DNA of 64,000 nt, taken from UBA2767 sp965228625 (GTDB lineage: Bacteria > Pseudomonadota > Alphaproteobacteria > Rhizobiales > Methyloligellaceae). Under the pieces are notes generated by a model. The model worked only from the letters and a program-made list of their open reading frames with translations, searched no databases and was not told the DNA's origin. A program made the translations under genes and the position numbers. This document shows positions 33,372-41,622 of this stretch, piece by piece. The stretch is from the NCBI GenBank assembly GCA_965228625.1, contig OZ245829.1, forward strand, positions 3,472,001 through 3,536,000, in the 5' to 3' direction. Each line of letters begins with the position of its first letter. Within the stretch, counting starts at the first letter, position 1.

Positions 33372-33505
33372 ACGGGCGGTTTTGCGCCAATCCCGGCGCA
33401 AAGCCTCTTGCCCGTGCGTGTCAGGTACGCGCCATGGGCCTTTGCCTGGCCTTGTCGCAAAAATCGCTCCGTTAGAATGGCTCTGATTTGGTCGAAAGGG
33501 CACGA
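33372..33505 (+). repeat. Dispersed repeat copy 2 with internal hairpin and right end
   Basis: About 130 bp are clearly similar (roughly 85% by eye) to 47700-47831. Both contain a strong hairpin, here TTTGCGCC-aatccc-GGCGCAAA (33381-33402) enclosed by ACGGGC/GCCCGT (33372-33377 and 33410-33415). The block ends with GATTTGGTCGAA at 33485, a diverged inverted-repeat end. It is non-coding and probably MITE-like. Confidence 0.85.
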
Positions 33506-33787
33506 AACAAACCTTTTTCCAAGAGCCGATCAGGCAATCGCCTTCATCCGTGATACGCATCCCGACCTCCCCCATGCGCTGGCGAGGCTCCACTGCGCCA
33601 ACCGAAGTCCGCATAAGCGTCTTTCGATTGCGACGGCTCTCGCATTGCCGTTCGAAGACGGCGCAATGCCGCCGATCGTGCACCCCGGACAACGTGCCAA
33701 ATCTCCCGAACGATACGTCCTAAACCCGCTCCGTTTTCGGGGGTTTTGCGGTTGAAGGCGTGGCGGCTCCGCAAGTTAAGCAAAGTA

Positions 33788-33801
33788 GTGATCCGGATCA
33801 C
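33788..33801 (+). promoter_or_regulatory. FNR-type box upstream of ACP gene 3
   Basis: GTGAT-CCGG-ATCAC is a perfect 14-bp palindrome with FNR spacing. TATCTC follows at 33824-33829, the same hexamer and nearly the same distance (one base longer) as at ACP 1. The ACP 3 start is at 33904 behind GCAAGGAG. Confidence 0.7.
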
Positions 33802-33903
33802 AAGGATCCCCGGCGGCTCTCACTATCTCTGTGTCACGTTCGGCGTAATGCCAGGAACGAAGCGCTGAAGTCTGAACAAGGAATTCTGCAAGGAGTAGGA
33901 CAA

Positions 33904-34164
33904 ATGACTGACGTTGCAGCCAAAATTATCGAGATTTTGCAAGAGCATGCCCGTGCGAAGAAGAAGACCATGTCGCTGGATACGAAGATGGCCGATCTCG
34001 AAATCGACTCGCTCGACCTGGCGGTCGTCGTATTCGATATCGAAGACGCCTTTGGAATCGAGATCCCCTACGATGACGACGATGATCTCGAGAACCTGGC
34101 GACGGTCGGACGCATCTTCGAGAAGGTCACGACACTGCTCGCCGAAGCCCGGAAAGCGGCCTGA
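33904..34164 (+). CDS. Acyl carrier protein paralog 3
   Basis: 86 aa; ATG at 33904 behind GCAAGGAG. Unlike paralogs 1 and 2 it has the canonical DSL motif (LEIDSLDLAVVVFDIEDAFG, Ser36) and an acidic DDDDDLENL loop before helix III. It shares the MTDVAAKIIEIL start and KAA end with the others, so the three arose by duplication. It is convergent with hemN. A dedicated FNR-type promoter precedes it. The acidic loop suggests a different enzyme partner from the other two. Cargo unknown. Confidence 0.9.
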   Translation: MTDVAAKIIEILQEHARAKKKTMSLDTKMADLEIDSLDLAVVVFDIEDAFGIEIPYDDDDDLENLATVGRIFEKVTTLLAEARKAA

Positions 34165-34222
34165 CCAGCGGGGCCATCGCTTGTCCGTGCCGTGTCAGCG
34201 GTGACGGGAGAGACGCAAGGCG

Positions 34223-35560
34223 TCAGATGCCGGTTGAGTGGGTTGCGGTGCTCTGGGCGAGGTACGAGTCGAACTCGGCGGCAATCGCCCGCAGGAACGG
34301 CCGCCCCTTTTCCGTCACCACAAACCCGTCGGCTGCCGGCTCGACGAGACCGTTCTCGGCATATTCGGTGAGGCGTGTGCCCTCGTCGGCGATGTCTTGA
34401 CCGATCGCACCGAAGCGCGCGGAAAGCTCGCGCGCGGGAAATTTGAGCTCGCACATCAGCTTCTCGATCGCGAAGGCGCGGGCTTGATCCTGGTGTGACA
34501 ATGCGAAGCCTTTCACCGTTGCCAGACCCGAGGCCGAAACGCGGCGCTGGTAGTCGGCAACAGGAATGGCGTTCTGCGCGTAGCCCTGCGGGAGCCGGGA
34601 AATGGACGATGCGCCCAGTCCCAGCAAGGCGTCGGAAGTGTCCGTCGTATATCCCTGAAAATTCCGGCGCAACGGTCCGCGCGCCATGGCGTCGTCCGGC
34701 TTGCAGAAATGGTCGATGCCGGTTCGCTTGTATCCGGCGCCGGTGAGGCTTCCGCTCATGATCTGGGACAGCTCAAGGCGATCATCCACGCCCGGCACGC
34801 TGTCGTCGTCGATCAGCCGCTGATGGGTCACGCGCTGTGGAAGGTGCGCGTAGCCGAAGATGGCGACCCGGTTCGGCTGGAGCGAAATCACCGCATCTAT
34901 CGTCCGCTGCGCCCGTGCCGCCGTCTGGTGCGGGAGGCCATACACCAGATCGATGTTCACCGAGGTGACGCCGGCGCCGCGAAAGCGCTCAACGACATCC
35001 TGTGTGTCCTCGATCGACTGATGCCTGTTTATGGCCTTCTGGACGACCGGATCGAAATCCTGGACGCCCAGGCTGATGCGCGTGAGACCGGCGGCAACCA
35101 GAGCTTCGGCCTTTTCCTCGTTGATTTCCCGCGGATCGATCTCGATGGCGAATTCGGCGTCCGGCGCCACGTTGAACCGTTCACGCAGCAAACCGGCAAG
35201 GCGGGCGGTATCGTCCGGACTGAGAATATCCGGTGACCCGCCACCCCAGTGAATGTAGTCCACATGCGCGCCGTCCGGGAGAAGCTCCGAGAGGCGCCCG
35301 ATTTCCATCTCGACGCAATCGATGTAGCGCGCGACAGGTGCGTAGCGTCTCGTGATCTTCGTCGTACAGGCGCAGAACCAACAGAGTGTGTCGCAAAAAG
35401 GAATATGGACATAGAGCGACACCCCGGACCCGGCCGGAATGGCCCGGATCCAGGACGCATAGTCCTCCTCGCCGATCTCTTCACGAAAATGCGGGGTCGT
35501 GGGATAGCTCGTATAGCGGGGCAGGGGCCTGCTGAGCCTGCTGACCAGTGCCGGGTCCAA
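34223..35560 (-). CDS. hemN: Oxygen-independent coproporphyrinogen III dehydrogenase HemN
   Basis: Radical-SAM enzyme with VHIPFCDTLCWFCACTTKIT (C-x3-C-x2-C-x-C), the HemN N-terminal PRYTSYPTTPHF, IHWGGGSPDILS and the anaerobic-enzyme GLPHQTA region. I choose the TTG at 35560, which has GGAGG five bases upstream and lies ~30 nt after the start predicted from the FNR box at 35626-35639; the frame is open to a TTG at 35590, but that would coincide with the predicted transcription start. Product 445 aa. It oxidises coproporphyrinogen III to protoporphyrinogen IX without oxygen, supplying haem at low oxygen. Confidence 0.93.
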   Translation of the reverse strand: MDPALVSRLSRPLPRYTSYPTTPHFREEIGEEDYASWIRAIPAGSGVSLYVHIPFCDTLCWFCACTTKITRRYAPVARYIDCVEMEIGRLSELLPDGAHVDYIHWGGGSPDILSPDDTARLAGLLRERFNVAPDAEFAIEIDPREINEEKAEALVAAGLTRISLGVQDFDPVVQKAINRHQSIEDTQDVVERFRGAGVTSVNIDLVYGLPHQTAARAQRTIDAVISLQPNRVAIFGYAHLPQRVTHQRLIDDDSVPGVDDRLELSQIMSGSLTGAGYKRTGIDHFCKPDDAMARGPLRRNFQGYTTDTSDALLGLGASSISRLPQGYAQNAIPVADYQRRVSASGLATVKGFALSHQDQARAFAIEKLMCELKFPARELSARFGAIGQDIADEGTRLTEYAENGLVEPAADGFVVTEKGRPFLRAIAAEFDSYLAQSTATHSTGI

Positions 35561-35625
35561 TGGATCCTCCGCCTGTTCCGGTCGTTTCAATCTCTCAAGA
35601 CTAGTTCGGCGGCTGGGCGCCGCCC

Positions 35626-35639
35626 TTGATGAAAATCAA
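35626..35639 (-). promoter_or_regulatory. Consensus FNR box upstream of hemN
   Basis: TTGATGAAAATCAA matches TTGAT-N4-ATCAA exactly, in the gap between the P450 stop and the hemN start. A TAGTCT at 35603-35598 on the minus strand fits a class II -10, giving a start near 35591. This is the best FNR site in the window, and hemN genes are known FnrL targets in alphaproteobacteria. Confidence 0.85.
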
Positions 35640-35664
35640 ATGATATGCGGGACGTCGAAAGGCC

Positions 35665-37017
35665 CTAGGCCGCCACCGCTTCCAGCGTTACGCCGGGATC
35701 GGGACGGATCGTCATGTGCATGACGGGGGTCGGCAGCGGCCCGGCCGGTGAAAACCTGAACCGCGACAACAGCGTCATGAGGATGATCTGAGCCTGCATC
35801 ATGGCAAAGTTTGCGCCGACGCAGATGCGCGGTCCCGCGCCGAATGGCAGATACTGAAACCGGTCCCGTTCGGCGACCCTGTCCGGTGCGAAGTTCTCCG
35901 GATCGAACGCGTTGGGCCTGTCCCAGTACATGTCGTGGCGGTGCAAGCTGAAAATGTTCAGAAAAACGGTGTCGCGCGGGCGGATTTCGCGGTCATAGAG
36001 CTCGTCCGGCTCCAAGACGTTGCGCGCGAGCAGGCCCACCGGCGGATAGAGCCGCATCGCCTCCTGCAGTACCTGCTCGACATAGGGCGCGCGGGGCAGA
36101 TCGTCGGCGCCCGCCGCGCGGTTGCCGAGAACGCTGCGTGCTTCCTCATGCGCGCGCGCCTGGACATCCTCGTCGTGGGACAGAAGAAACAGCGACCAGG
36201 CGAGGGCGAGCGCGGTGGTTTCATGGCCGGCGACGATGAAGAACTGCATATTGTGCAGCAGGTCGGTGGGTGACATCTGACGCCCGGTCTCCGGGTCCTC
36301 GGCCTTGAGCATGTGGTCTAGAAGGTCGTCGAGCTCGCTTTCGCCGCTCTGCCGCCGCTCCTCGATGGCCTGCGCCACCATCCGGTGCATGGTGCGGACG
36401 GCGCCTCGCCCGCGCAGCTCCCCGGGGCGTGGAATCCAGTGCGGCAGATCGAGGAAATCCATCAGCGAGGCGCGCCCGACGGTCACGAAATACTTGATGA
36501 TCGCCGCGCCATACGCCTCGGCGTCGAAGTGCTCGCGGCCCGAAAGCGCCACCTCACAGATGACGTCGAAGGTGGCCGACAGCATTTCTCGGACGATCTC
36601 GACCGGACCGTTCTGTGCGGAAATGCGTGTCGTCGCGCGCTCCGCCGTTTGCGTCATGACGGGTGCCAGAGCGCGCACGTTGCGTGTGGCAAAGACCGGA
36701 GCGATGGCGCGGCGCTGCCAGCGCCAGCGCGCACCTTCCGACGTGAACAGGCTCTCGCCGACGGCCGAGCGCAACATGCGGATCATCACTTCGGACTTGG
36801 GATAGTTGTCCACATTGTCGAGGAAGATGCGCCGCAGGCCCTCTGGTCCCTGCACCATGTGCCAGCGGCCCATCCCGGTGGTACCCGAGACGATCGGCTG
36901 TGTGAAACTGATGGACGGCAACACGCCCAGTGCGTTTCGCCGGGCCGCGCGAAGGCTCGCCAGGACGCCGAGGGGTTGCGTCGGGGCATCGACCGTGGGG
37001 GGTACGAACGCGTTCAT
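35665..37017 (-). CDS. Cytochrome P450
   Basis: ATG at 37017 (MNAFVPPTVDAPTQPLGVLA) with GAAGG upstream; 450 aa. The I-helix AGHETTALA (~residue 265), K-helix EAMR (ExxR) and haem loop FGAGPRICVG, with the axial Cys near residue 400, are intact. The N-terminus is not a membrane anchor, so this is a soluble bacterial P450 needing a ferredoxin or similar donor. It could be another oxygenase of the ACP/oxygenase region, or independent. It lies 67 bp downstream of the RND pump gene on the same strand and ends 105 bp before hemN. No dedicated ferredoxin is seen; the CDGSH protein is a speculative donor. Confidence 0.93.
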   Translation of the reverse strand: MNAFVPPTVDAPTQPLGVLASLRAARRNALGVLPSISFTQPIVSGTTGMGRWHMVQGPEGLRRIFLDNVDNYPKSEVMIRMLRSAVGESLFTSEGARWRWQRRAIAPVFATRNVRALAPVMTQTAERATTRISAQNGPVEIVREMLSATFDVICEVALSGREHFDAEAYGAAIIKYFVTVGRASLMDFLDLPHWIPRPGELRGRGAVRTMHRMVAQAIEERRQSGESELDDLLDHMLKAEDPETGRQMSPTDLLHNMQFFIVAGHETTALALAWSLFLLSHDEDVQARAHEEARSVLGNRAAGADDLPRAPYVEQVLQEAMRLYPPVGLLARNVLEPDELYDREIRPRDTVFLNIFSLHRHDMYWDRPNAFDPENFAPDRVAERDRFQYLPFGAGPRICVGANFAMMQAQIILMTLLSRFRFSPAGPLPTPVMHMTIRPDPGVTLEAVAA

Positions 37018-37084
37018 CTGCGGACCTTCAACCCCCGCTGCGTTTAACTGCAATACGGAGTCTTGGCCCGGCTTTCGGCGAAAC

Positions 37085-40000
37085 TCAAGTCTGCCGTCGC
37101 CAGTTCAGAACACTGCCGAGGCGAATGTCCAGCAGGGCTCGGCACATGACATAGAACACGGGCGTGAAAATCAGACCGAACACGGTCACGCCGAGCATGC
37201 CGAAGAACACGGCCGTTCCGAGCGCCTGGCGCATCTCCGCGCCTGCGCCTTGTGCAATCGCAAGCGGCACGACGCCCAGGATGAAGGCAAATGATGTCAT
37301 CAGGATCGGGCGCAGGCGCGTCCGTGCGGCCTGGATGGTTGCGTCGATACGGTTGGCACCTGCCTCTTCGGCCTGTTTGGCGAATTCGACAATCAGGATG
37401 GCGTTCTTGGCGGCGAGCGCGATCAGCACGACGAATCCGATCTGCGTGAGAATGTTGTTGTCCATGCCTCTTAAGATCACGCCGGATATCGCCGCCAGCA
37501 GGCACATCGGCACGATCAGGATGACCGCGAGCGGCAGAACCACGCTCTCATATTGCGCCGCCAGCAGCAGGAACACGAAGACAACGGCCAGAACAAAAGC
37601 AATGGCCGCGGTGTTTCCGGCCAGCTTTTCCTGAAGCGCGATTTCGGTCCATTCATAACCGAAGCCCGCGGGCAGATTTGTGTTCGCCAGGCTCTCCATG
37701 GCCGTGATCGCCTGACCTGTCGAGAATCCGGGTATGGTCGAGCCCTGAACTTCGGCGGCCCGGAACAGGTTGTAGCGGGGCACGCGATAAGGCCCGGACG
37801 TGTCGGTGAACGTCGCCACCGAGCCAAGCGGTACCATTTCACCGAAATCGGAACGGGTCTTCAGGTTGGCGACGTCGCGGACCGTCAGCCTGTACGGATT
37901 GTCGCCATGGGCCGTTACCCGGTAGGTTCGTCCCAATATGTTGAAGTCATTGACGAAAACCGATCCCATATAGATCGAGAGCGTGTCGAAGATCCGCGTG
38001 ATCGGAACGCCGAGCTTCTCCGCCTTGGTGCGATCGATGTCGGCGTAGATCTGCGGCGTCTTGGTGTTGAACAGCGTGAAGACCTGCGTCAGGCCCGGAA
38101 CGCCGTTGGCCGGTCCCGCGATGCTCCACGCGGCCTCTTCGAGTGCGGTGGATCCGCGGCCTGCCCTGTCCTGTACGAACATCTTGAAGCCACCGCCGGT
38201 GCCGATACCGGGCACCGATGGCGGTGGCAGAACGAAGATGTTCGCTTCGCGGATCGCGAACATCTGGGCACGCAGGTCGGCCAGGATCTCCGCGGCGGTC
38301 AGGCCTTCTTCGAGCCGTTGCTCGAAATCCTGCATGGTTACGAATATGACGCCGGCGTTCGGCGCGTTCGTGAAGGTCGCGCCATCGAATCCGGCGAAGC
38401 CGACCGCGTGCTTGACGCCCTTGCGGGCCAGGATGACGTTCGACGCCTGCCGGATGATCGCGTCCGTCCGGTTCAGGGTCGATCCGGGCGGGAGCTGGAA
38501 CGCGGCGATGAAGTAACCGCGGTCAAGGGGCGGGATGAAACCCGTCGGCGTTTTCACGAACTGGTTGTAGGTCAGGAAGATGAGGCCGGCATAGACCACC
38601 AGAACAAGCGCAGAAAAACGGATCAGCCGGCGGGTCATGCCGCCATAAGCGTTCGACAGCTTGTCGAACAGCCAGTTGAAGCCATCGAAGAAGCGCCGCA
38701 GCGGCCACGTGAGATACGCGAAAAAGCCTTTCGCCTCGGCCTTCTTCTTCTTGTGCGGCTTGAGCAGAAGCGCGGACAGGGCCGGTGAGAGCGTTAGAGA
38801 TACGAGCAACGATATCAGTGTCGAGGCGGATATCGTCAGGGCGAACTGCTGATAGAACGAGCCGGAGATTCCGGTGATGAACGCCGACGGGATGAAGACG
38901 GCCAGCAGCACCAGCGACATGGCGATCAGCGCGCCGCCGACCTCGCTCATGGTCTTGTAGGCGGCGTCCCGGGGCGACAGCCCCTCGCGCAGATACCGCT
39001 CCACATTCTCGACAACGACAATCGCGTCGTCGACGACGATGCCGATGGCAAGCACCAGGCCGAACAGGGTCAGGTTGTTCAGCGAGAAGCCGAACACCGT
39101 CATGACGAAGAAGGTGCCGATCAGCGAGACGGGAATGGCGGCGATGGGAATGATCGCCGCGCGCCAGGTCTGCAGGAAGATGACGACCACAAGGACGACG
39201 AGGATAAGCGCTTCCCAGAACGTCATGATCACCGCATCGATCGAGCGCTGGATGAACTCGGTGGGATTGTAGACAACCGAGTAGGCGAGCCCCGAGGGAA
39301 AGCTCTTCGACAGTTCCTCGACCGTACCGAGGATTTCGGCGGCCGTGTCCAGCGCGTTCGACCCGGGCCGCTGGAAAATGACGATGGCGGTGGCGACCTT
39401 GTTATCCAGATAGGCGTTGATCGTGTAGTCCTGCGACCCGAGCTCGACACGCGCGATGTCGCGCACGCGGGTCACGCGTCCGTCATCGTCCCGGGCGATC
39501 ACCACATCGGCGAATTGCTCGGGGCTTTCCAGCCGGCCCAGGGTATTGACCGAGAGCTCATACGCGCCTTCCGACGTGGCCGGTGGCTGGTTGATCGCAC
39601 CCGCGGCGACCTGCAGGTTCGCGCGCCGCAATGCGGCGACGACCTCCGACGCGGTCAGGTTGCGGGCGGCGACGAGCGCCGGGTCGAGCCAGATCCGCAT
39701 CGAATAGTCCCGGGCACCGAACACGCGCGCCTCTCCCACGCCGTCCAGTCGCGCCAGAACGTCCTTGATATTCAGGGTCGCGTAATTGGAGATGTACTGC
39801 TGGTCGAACGTGCCGTCCGGCGACGTCAGATGGATGACGAGCATCAGATCGGGCGAGTTCTTGCGCACCGTTACCCCGAGCCGGCGCACTTCCTCTGGCA
39901 GCCGCGGTTCGGCCACGGAAACCCGGTTCTGCACCAGGACTTGTGCCAGATCGATGTCGGTGCCCGGTTTGAAGACGACATTGATCGATGTCGCGCCGTT

Positions 40001-40258
40001 GCCGGTCGACTGGGAGGAGATGTAGAGCATCCCCTCGACGCCGTTGATCTCCTGCTCCAGCGGCGCCGCCACGGTGTCGGCAATCACGTCGGCCGATGCG
40101 CCCGGATAGGTGGCGCTGACGACAATCGTCGGCGGTGCGATTTCCGGATACTCCGAGACCGGCAGCGCGAAATACGATATCGCGCCGACGATCGTCAGGA
40201 TGATCGAAATCACCGACGCAAAGATCGGCCGATCGATGAAGAAATGGGAGAAACGCAT
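37085..40258 (-). CDS. RND multidrug efflux permease, HAE-1 (AcrB-like)
   Basis: 1057 aa. The HAE-1 pattern is complete: MRFSHFFIDRPIFASVISII at the N-terminus, SEYPEIAPPTIVVSATYPGA, the proton-relay Asp pair in LAIGIVVDDAIVVVENVERY (TM4), and the repeat at TM10-12 (ALAAKNAILIVEFAKQAEEA). It forms the inner-membrane pump of a tripartite system that exports hydrophobic compounds. It lies 29 bp after its adaptor gene. No TolC-type outer-membrane gene is in the window. Substrate unknown. Confidence 0.95.
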   Translation of the reverse strand: MRFSHFFIDRPIFASVISIILTIVGAISYFALPVSEYPEIAPPTIVVSATYPGASADVIADTVAAPLEQEINGVEGMLYISSQSTGNGATSINVVFKPGTDIDLAQVLVQNRVSVAEPRLPEEVRRLGVTVRKNSPDLMLVIHLTSPDGTFDQQYISNYATLNIKDVLARLDGVGEARVFGARDYSMRIWLDPALVAARNLTASEVVAALRRANLQVAAGAINQPPATSEGAYELSVNTLGRLESPEQFADVVIARDDDGRVTRVRDIARVELGSQDYTINAYLDNKVATAIVIFQRPGSNALDTAAEILGTVEELSKSFPSGLAYSVVYNPTEFIQRSIDAVIMTFWEALILVVLVVVIFLQTWRAAIIPIAAIPVSLIGTFFVMTVFGFSLNNLTLFGLVLAIGIVVDDAIVVVENVERYLREGLSPRDAAYKTMSEVGGALIAMSLVLLAVFIPSAFITGISGSFYQQFALTISASTLISLLVSLTLSPALSALLLKPHKKKKAEAKGFFAYLTWPLRRFFDGFNWLFDKLSNAYGGMTRRLIRFSALVLVVYAGLIFLTYNQFVKTPTGFIPPLDRGYFIAAFQLPPGSTLNRTDAIIRQASNVILARKGVKHAVGFAGFDGATFTNAPNAGVIFVTMQDFEQRLEEGLTAAEILADLRAQMFAIREANIFVLPPPSVPGIGTGGGFKMFVQDRAGRGSTALEEAAWSIAGPANGVPGLTQVFTLFNTKTPQIYADIDRTKAEKLGVPITRIFDTLSIYMGSVFVNDFNILGRTYRVTAHGDNPYRLTVRDVANLKTRSDFGEMVPLGSVATFTDTSGPYRVPRYNLFRAAEVQGSTIPGFSTGQAITAMESLANTNLPAGFGYEWTEIALQEKLAGNTAAIAFVLAVVFVFLLLAAQYESVVLPLAVILIVPMCLLAAISGVILRGMDNNILTQIGFVVLIALAAKNAILIVEFAKQAEEAGANRIDATIQAARTRLRPILMTSFAFILGVVPLAIAQGAGAEMRQALGTAVFFGMLGVTVFGLIFTPVFYVMCRALLDIRLGSVLNWRRQT

Positions 40259-40287
40259 CTGGTTGCCCGTGCCCGCCCGACAGCCGG

Positions 40288-41448
40288 TCAGTTCGTCTGC
40301 GGCTCTTCAGCAGCAATCTCGCCGACTTCCGGTTTCACCTTCTGTCCGGGACGGGCGCGCTGCATGCCTGAGATGATGATCTGGTCGCTCGCGCTCAGGC
40401 CCGTCCGGACCACGCGAAGCCCGAAGACCATGGGTCCGAGCGTGACGACTTTCGGGGTCACTTCACCGTCCGGTGTGACCGACATGACGATCTTGCGCGC
40501 CTGGTCGGACGCGATCGCGTCATCGGGTATCAGGATTGCGTCGAAATCACCGCCAAAGAGGCGCATGCGTCCGAACATGCCGGGCAGCAACAAAGTATCC
40601 TTGTTTTCGAAAATCGCGCGGCCCTTGATGGTTCCGGACCGCGGATCGATGGCGTTGTCGACAAAGTCCATATTTCCCCGGTGACGGAAGTCCTGCTCGT
40701 CGATCAGCCGGACCGCAACGGGGTTAGCGCTGTCGCGCGAAGACGGCCGCTGCCCCGAGCGGGCCAGGCGCGTGTATTTGAGATAATCGGCCTCGCTGCC
40801 CTCGAACTCGAAATGGATGGGGTCAAGTGACACGATCCGCGTGAGGACGGTGGCGCCGTTCTGTCCGCCGGCAATCAGGTTTCCGACGTCAATGGGCGTG
40901 TCGGAAATCCGGCCGGTGATTGGCGAGTCGACCTCGGTCCATTCAAGGTTGAGTTCGGCATTCTTGAGCTGCGCCCGCGCCTCCGACAAGGAAGCAAGAG
41001 CACCGCGCGCTGTTGCCTCGCGGGACTCGAACTCACGACCCGTTATGGTGCGGCGCTCGAGAAGCGGACGCGCCCGCTCCACGTCGCTGTTCGCGAGGTC
41101 GAGCTGCGCCTGGGCCTGGTCAACCTGTGCTTTCGCTTGCTCGACGGCGATTTCAAACGGGCGCTTGTCGATCGTGAAAAGAAGCTCGCCCTTTTTCACG
41201 ATCTGGCCGTCCCGGAAGTGGATCCTATCCAGGAATCCACTCACCCGAGCGCGCACGTCGACGGTCTCGACGGCCTCGAATCTGCCGGTGAATTCGTCCC
41301 ACTCCGTGATCCGCTTCTTCAGGGGCTTGGCCACGGTGACAGGCGGTGGTGGCGGTTGACTGGCCTTGGCCGTCGCCGACGGCTCCTCGTTGCAGCCGAC
41401 GAGCAGCAACGTCGACACAATGCCCAGTAGCAAGGCAAGTGCTTTCAT
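40288..41448 (-). CDS. RND efflux periplasmic adaptor (AcrA-like lipoprotein)
   Basis: 386 aa. The N-terminus MKALALLLGIVSTLLLVGCN is a lipoprotein signal with the LVGC lipobox (Cys19), followed by a Pro-rich spacer. Adaptor features: a lipoyl half-motif RVSGFLDRIHFRDGQIVKKG, a helical hairpin rich in Ala/Gln (~residues 95-165) and the matching EWTEVDSPITGRISDTPIDV. It links the AcrB-like permease to an outer-membrane channel. A 174-bp gap separates it from the upstream RND gene, leaving room for its own promoter. No local TetR repressor is encoded. Confidence 0.94.
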   Translation of the reverse strand: MKALALLLGIVSTLLLVGCNEEPSATAKASQPPPPPVTVAKPLKKRITEWDEFTGRFEAVETVDVRARVSGFLDRIHFRDGQIVKKGELLFTIDKRPFEIAVEQAKAQVDQAQAQLDLANSDVERARPLLERRTITGREFESREATARGALASLSEARAQLKNAELNLEWTEVDSPITGRISDTPIDVGNLIAGGQNGATVLTRIVSLDPIHFEFEGSEADYLKYTRLARSGQRPSSRDSANPVAVRLIDEQDFRHRGNMDFVDNAIDPRSGTIKGRAIFENKDTLLLPGMFGRMRLFGGDFDAILIPDDAIASDQARKIVMSVTPDGEVTPKVVTLGPMVFGLRVVRTGLSASDQIIISGMQRARPGQKVKPEVGEIAAEEPQTN

Positions 41449-41622
41449 GAACTCGGCTCCCTCGGAGTTGAAAGGCGATCAGTATAACTGACCGGACAAC
41501 GCGGCGAAACGTGAGCCCCGCGGGGCGATGCTTATATGCGGTTTGTTTGACAATTGCACCCCTTGCAAATGGCACTTGCGCAGAATTGATCGTTGCAAAT
41601 ATGTGCCACGCCGCAGGGCCGG

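Larger units (their letters stand above)
33333..33903. other. 571-bp gene-free stretch with repeat and promoter
   Basis: This gap between ACP 2 and ACP 3 holds the repeat block 33372-33505, about 280 bp of apparently non-coding DNA, and the ACP 3 promoter with its FNR-type box. An open frame across 33363-33755 consists of repeat-derived codons and has no ribosome site or family resemblance. Near 33722-33747 an AAACCCG...CGGGGGTTTT inverted repeat could be a weak terminator. Confidence 0.7.

Noticed and set aside
33363..33755. 130-codon frame between ACP 2 and ACP 3
   Set aside because: It runs through the dispersed repeat and hairpin, lacks a ribosome site, and its counterpart in the other repeat copy is not conserved as a protein.
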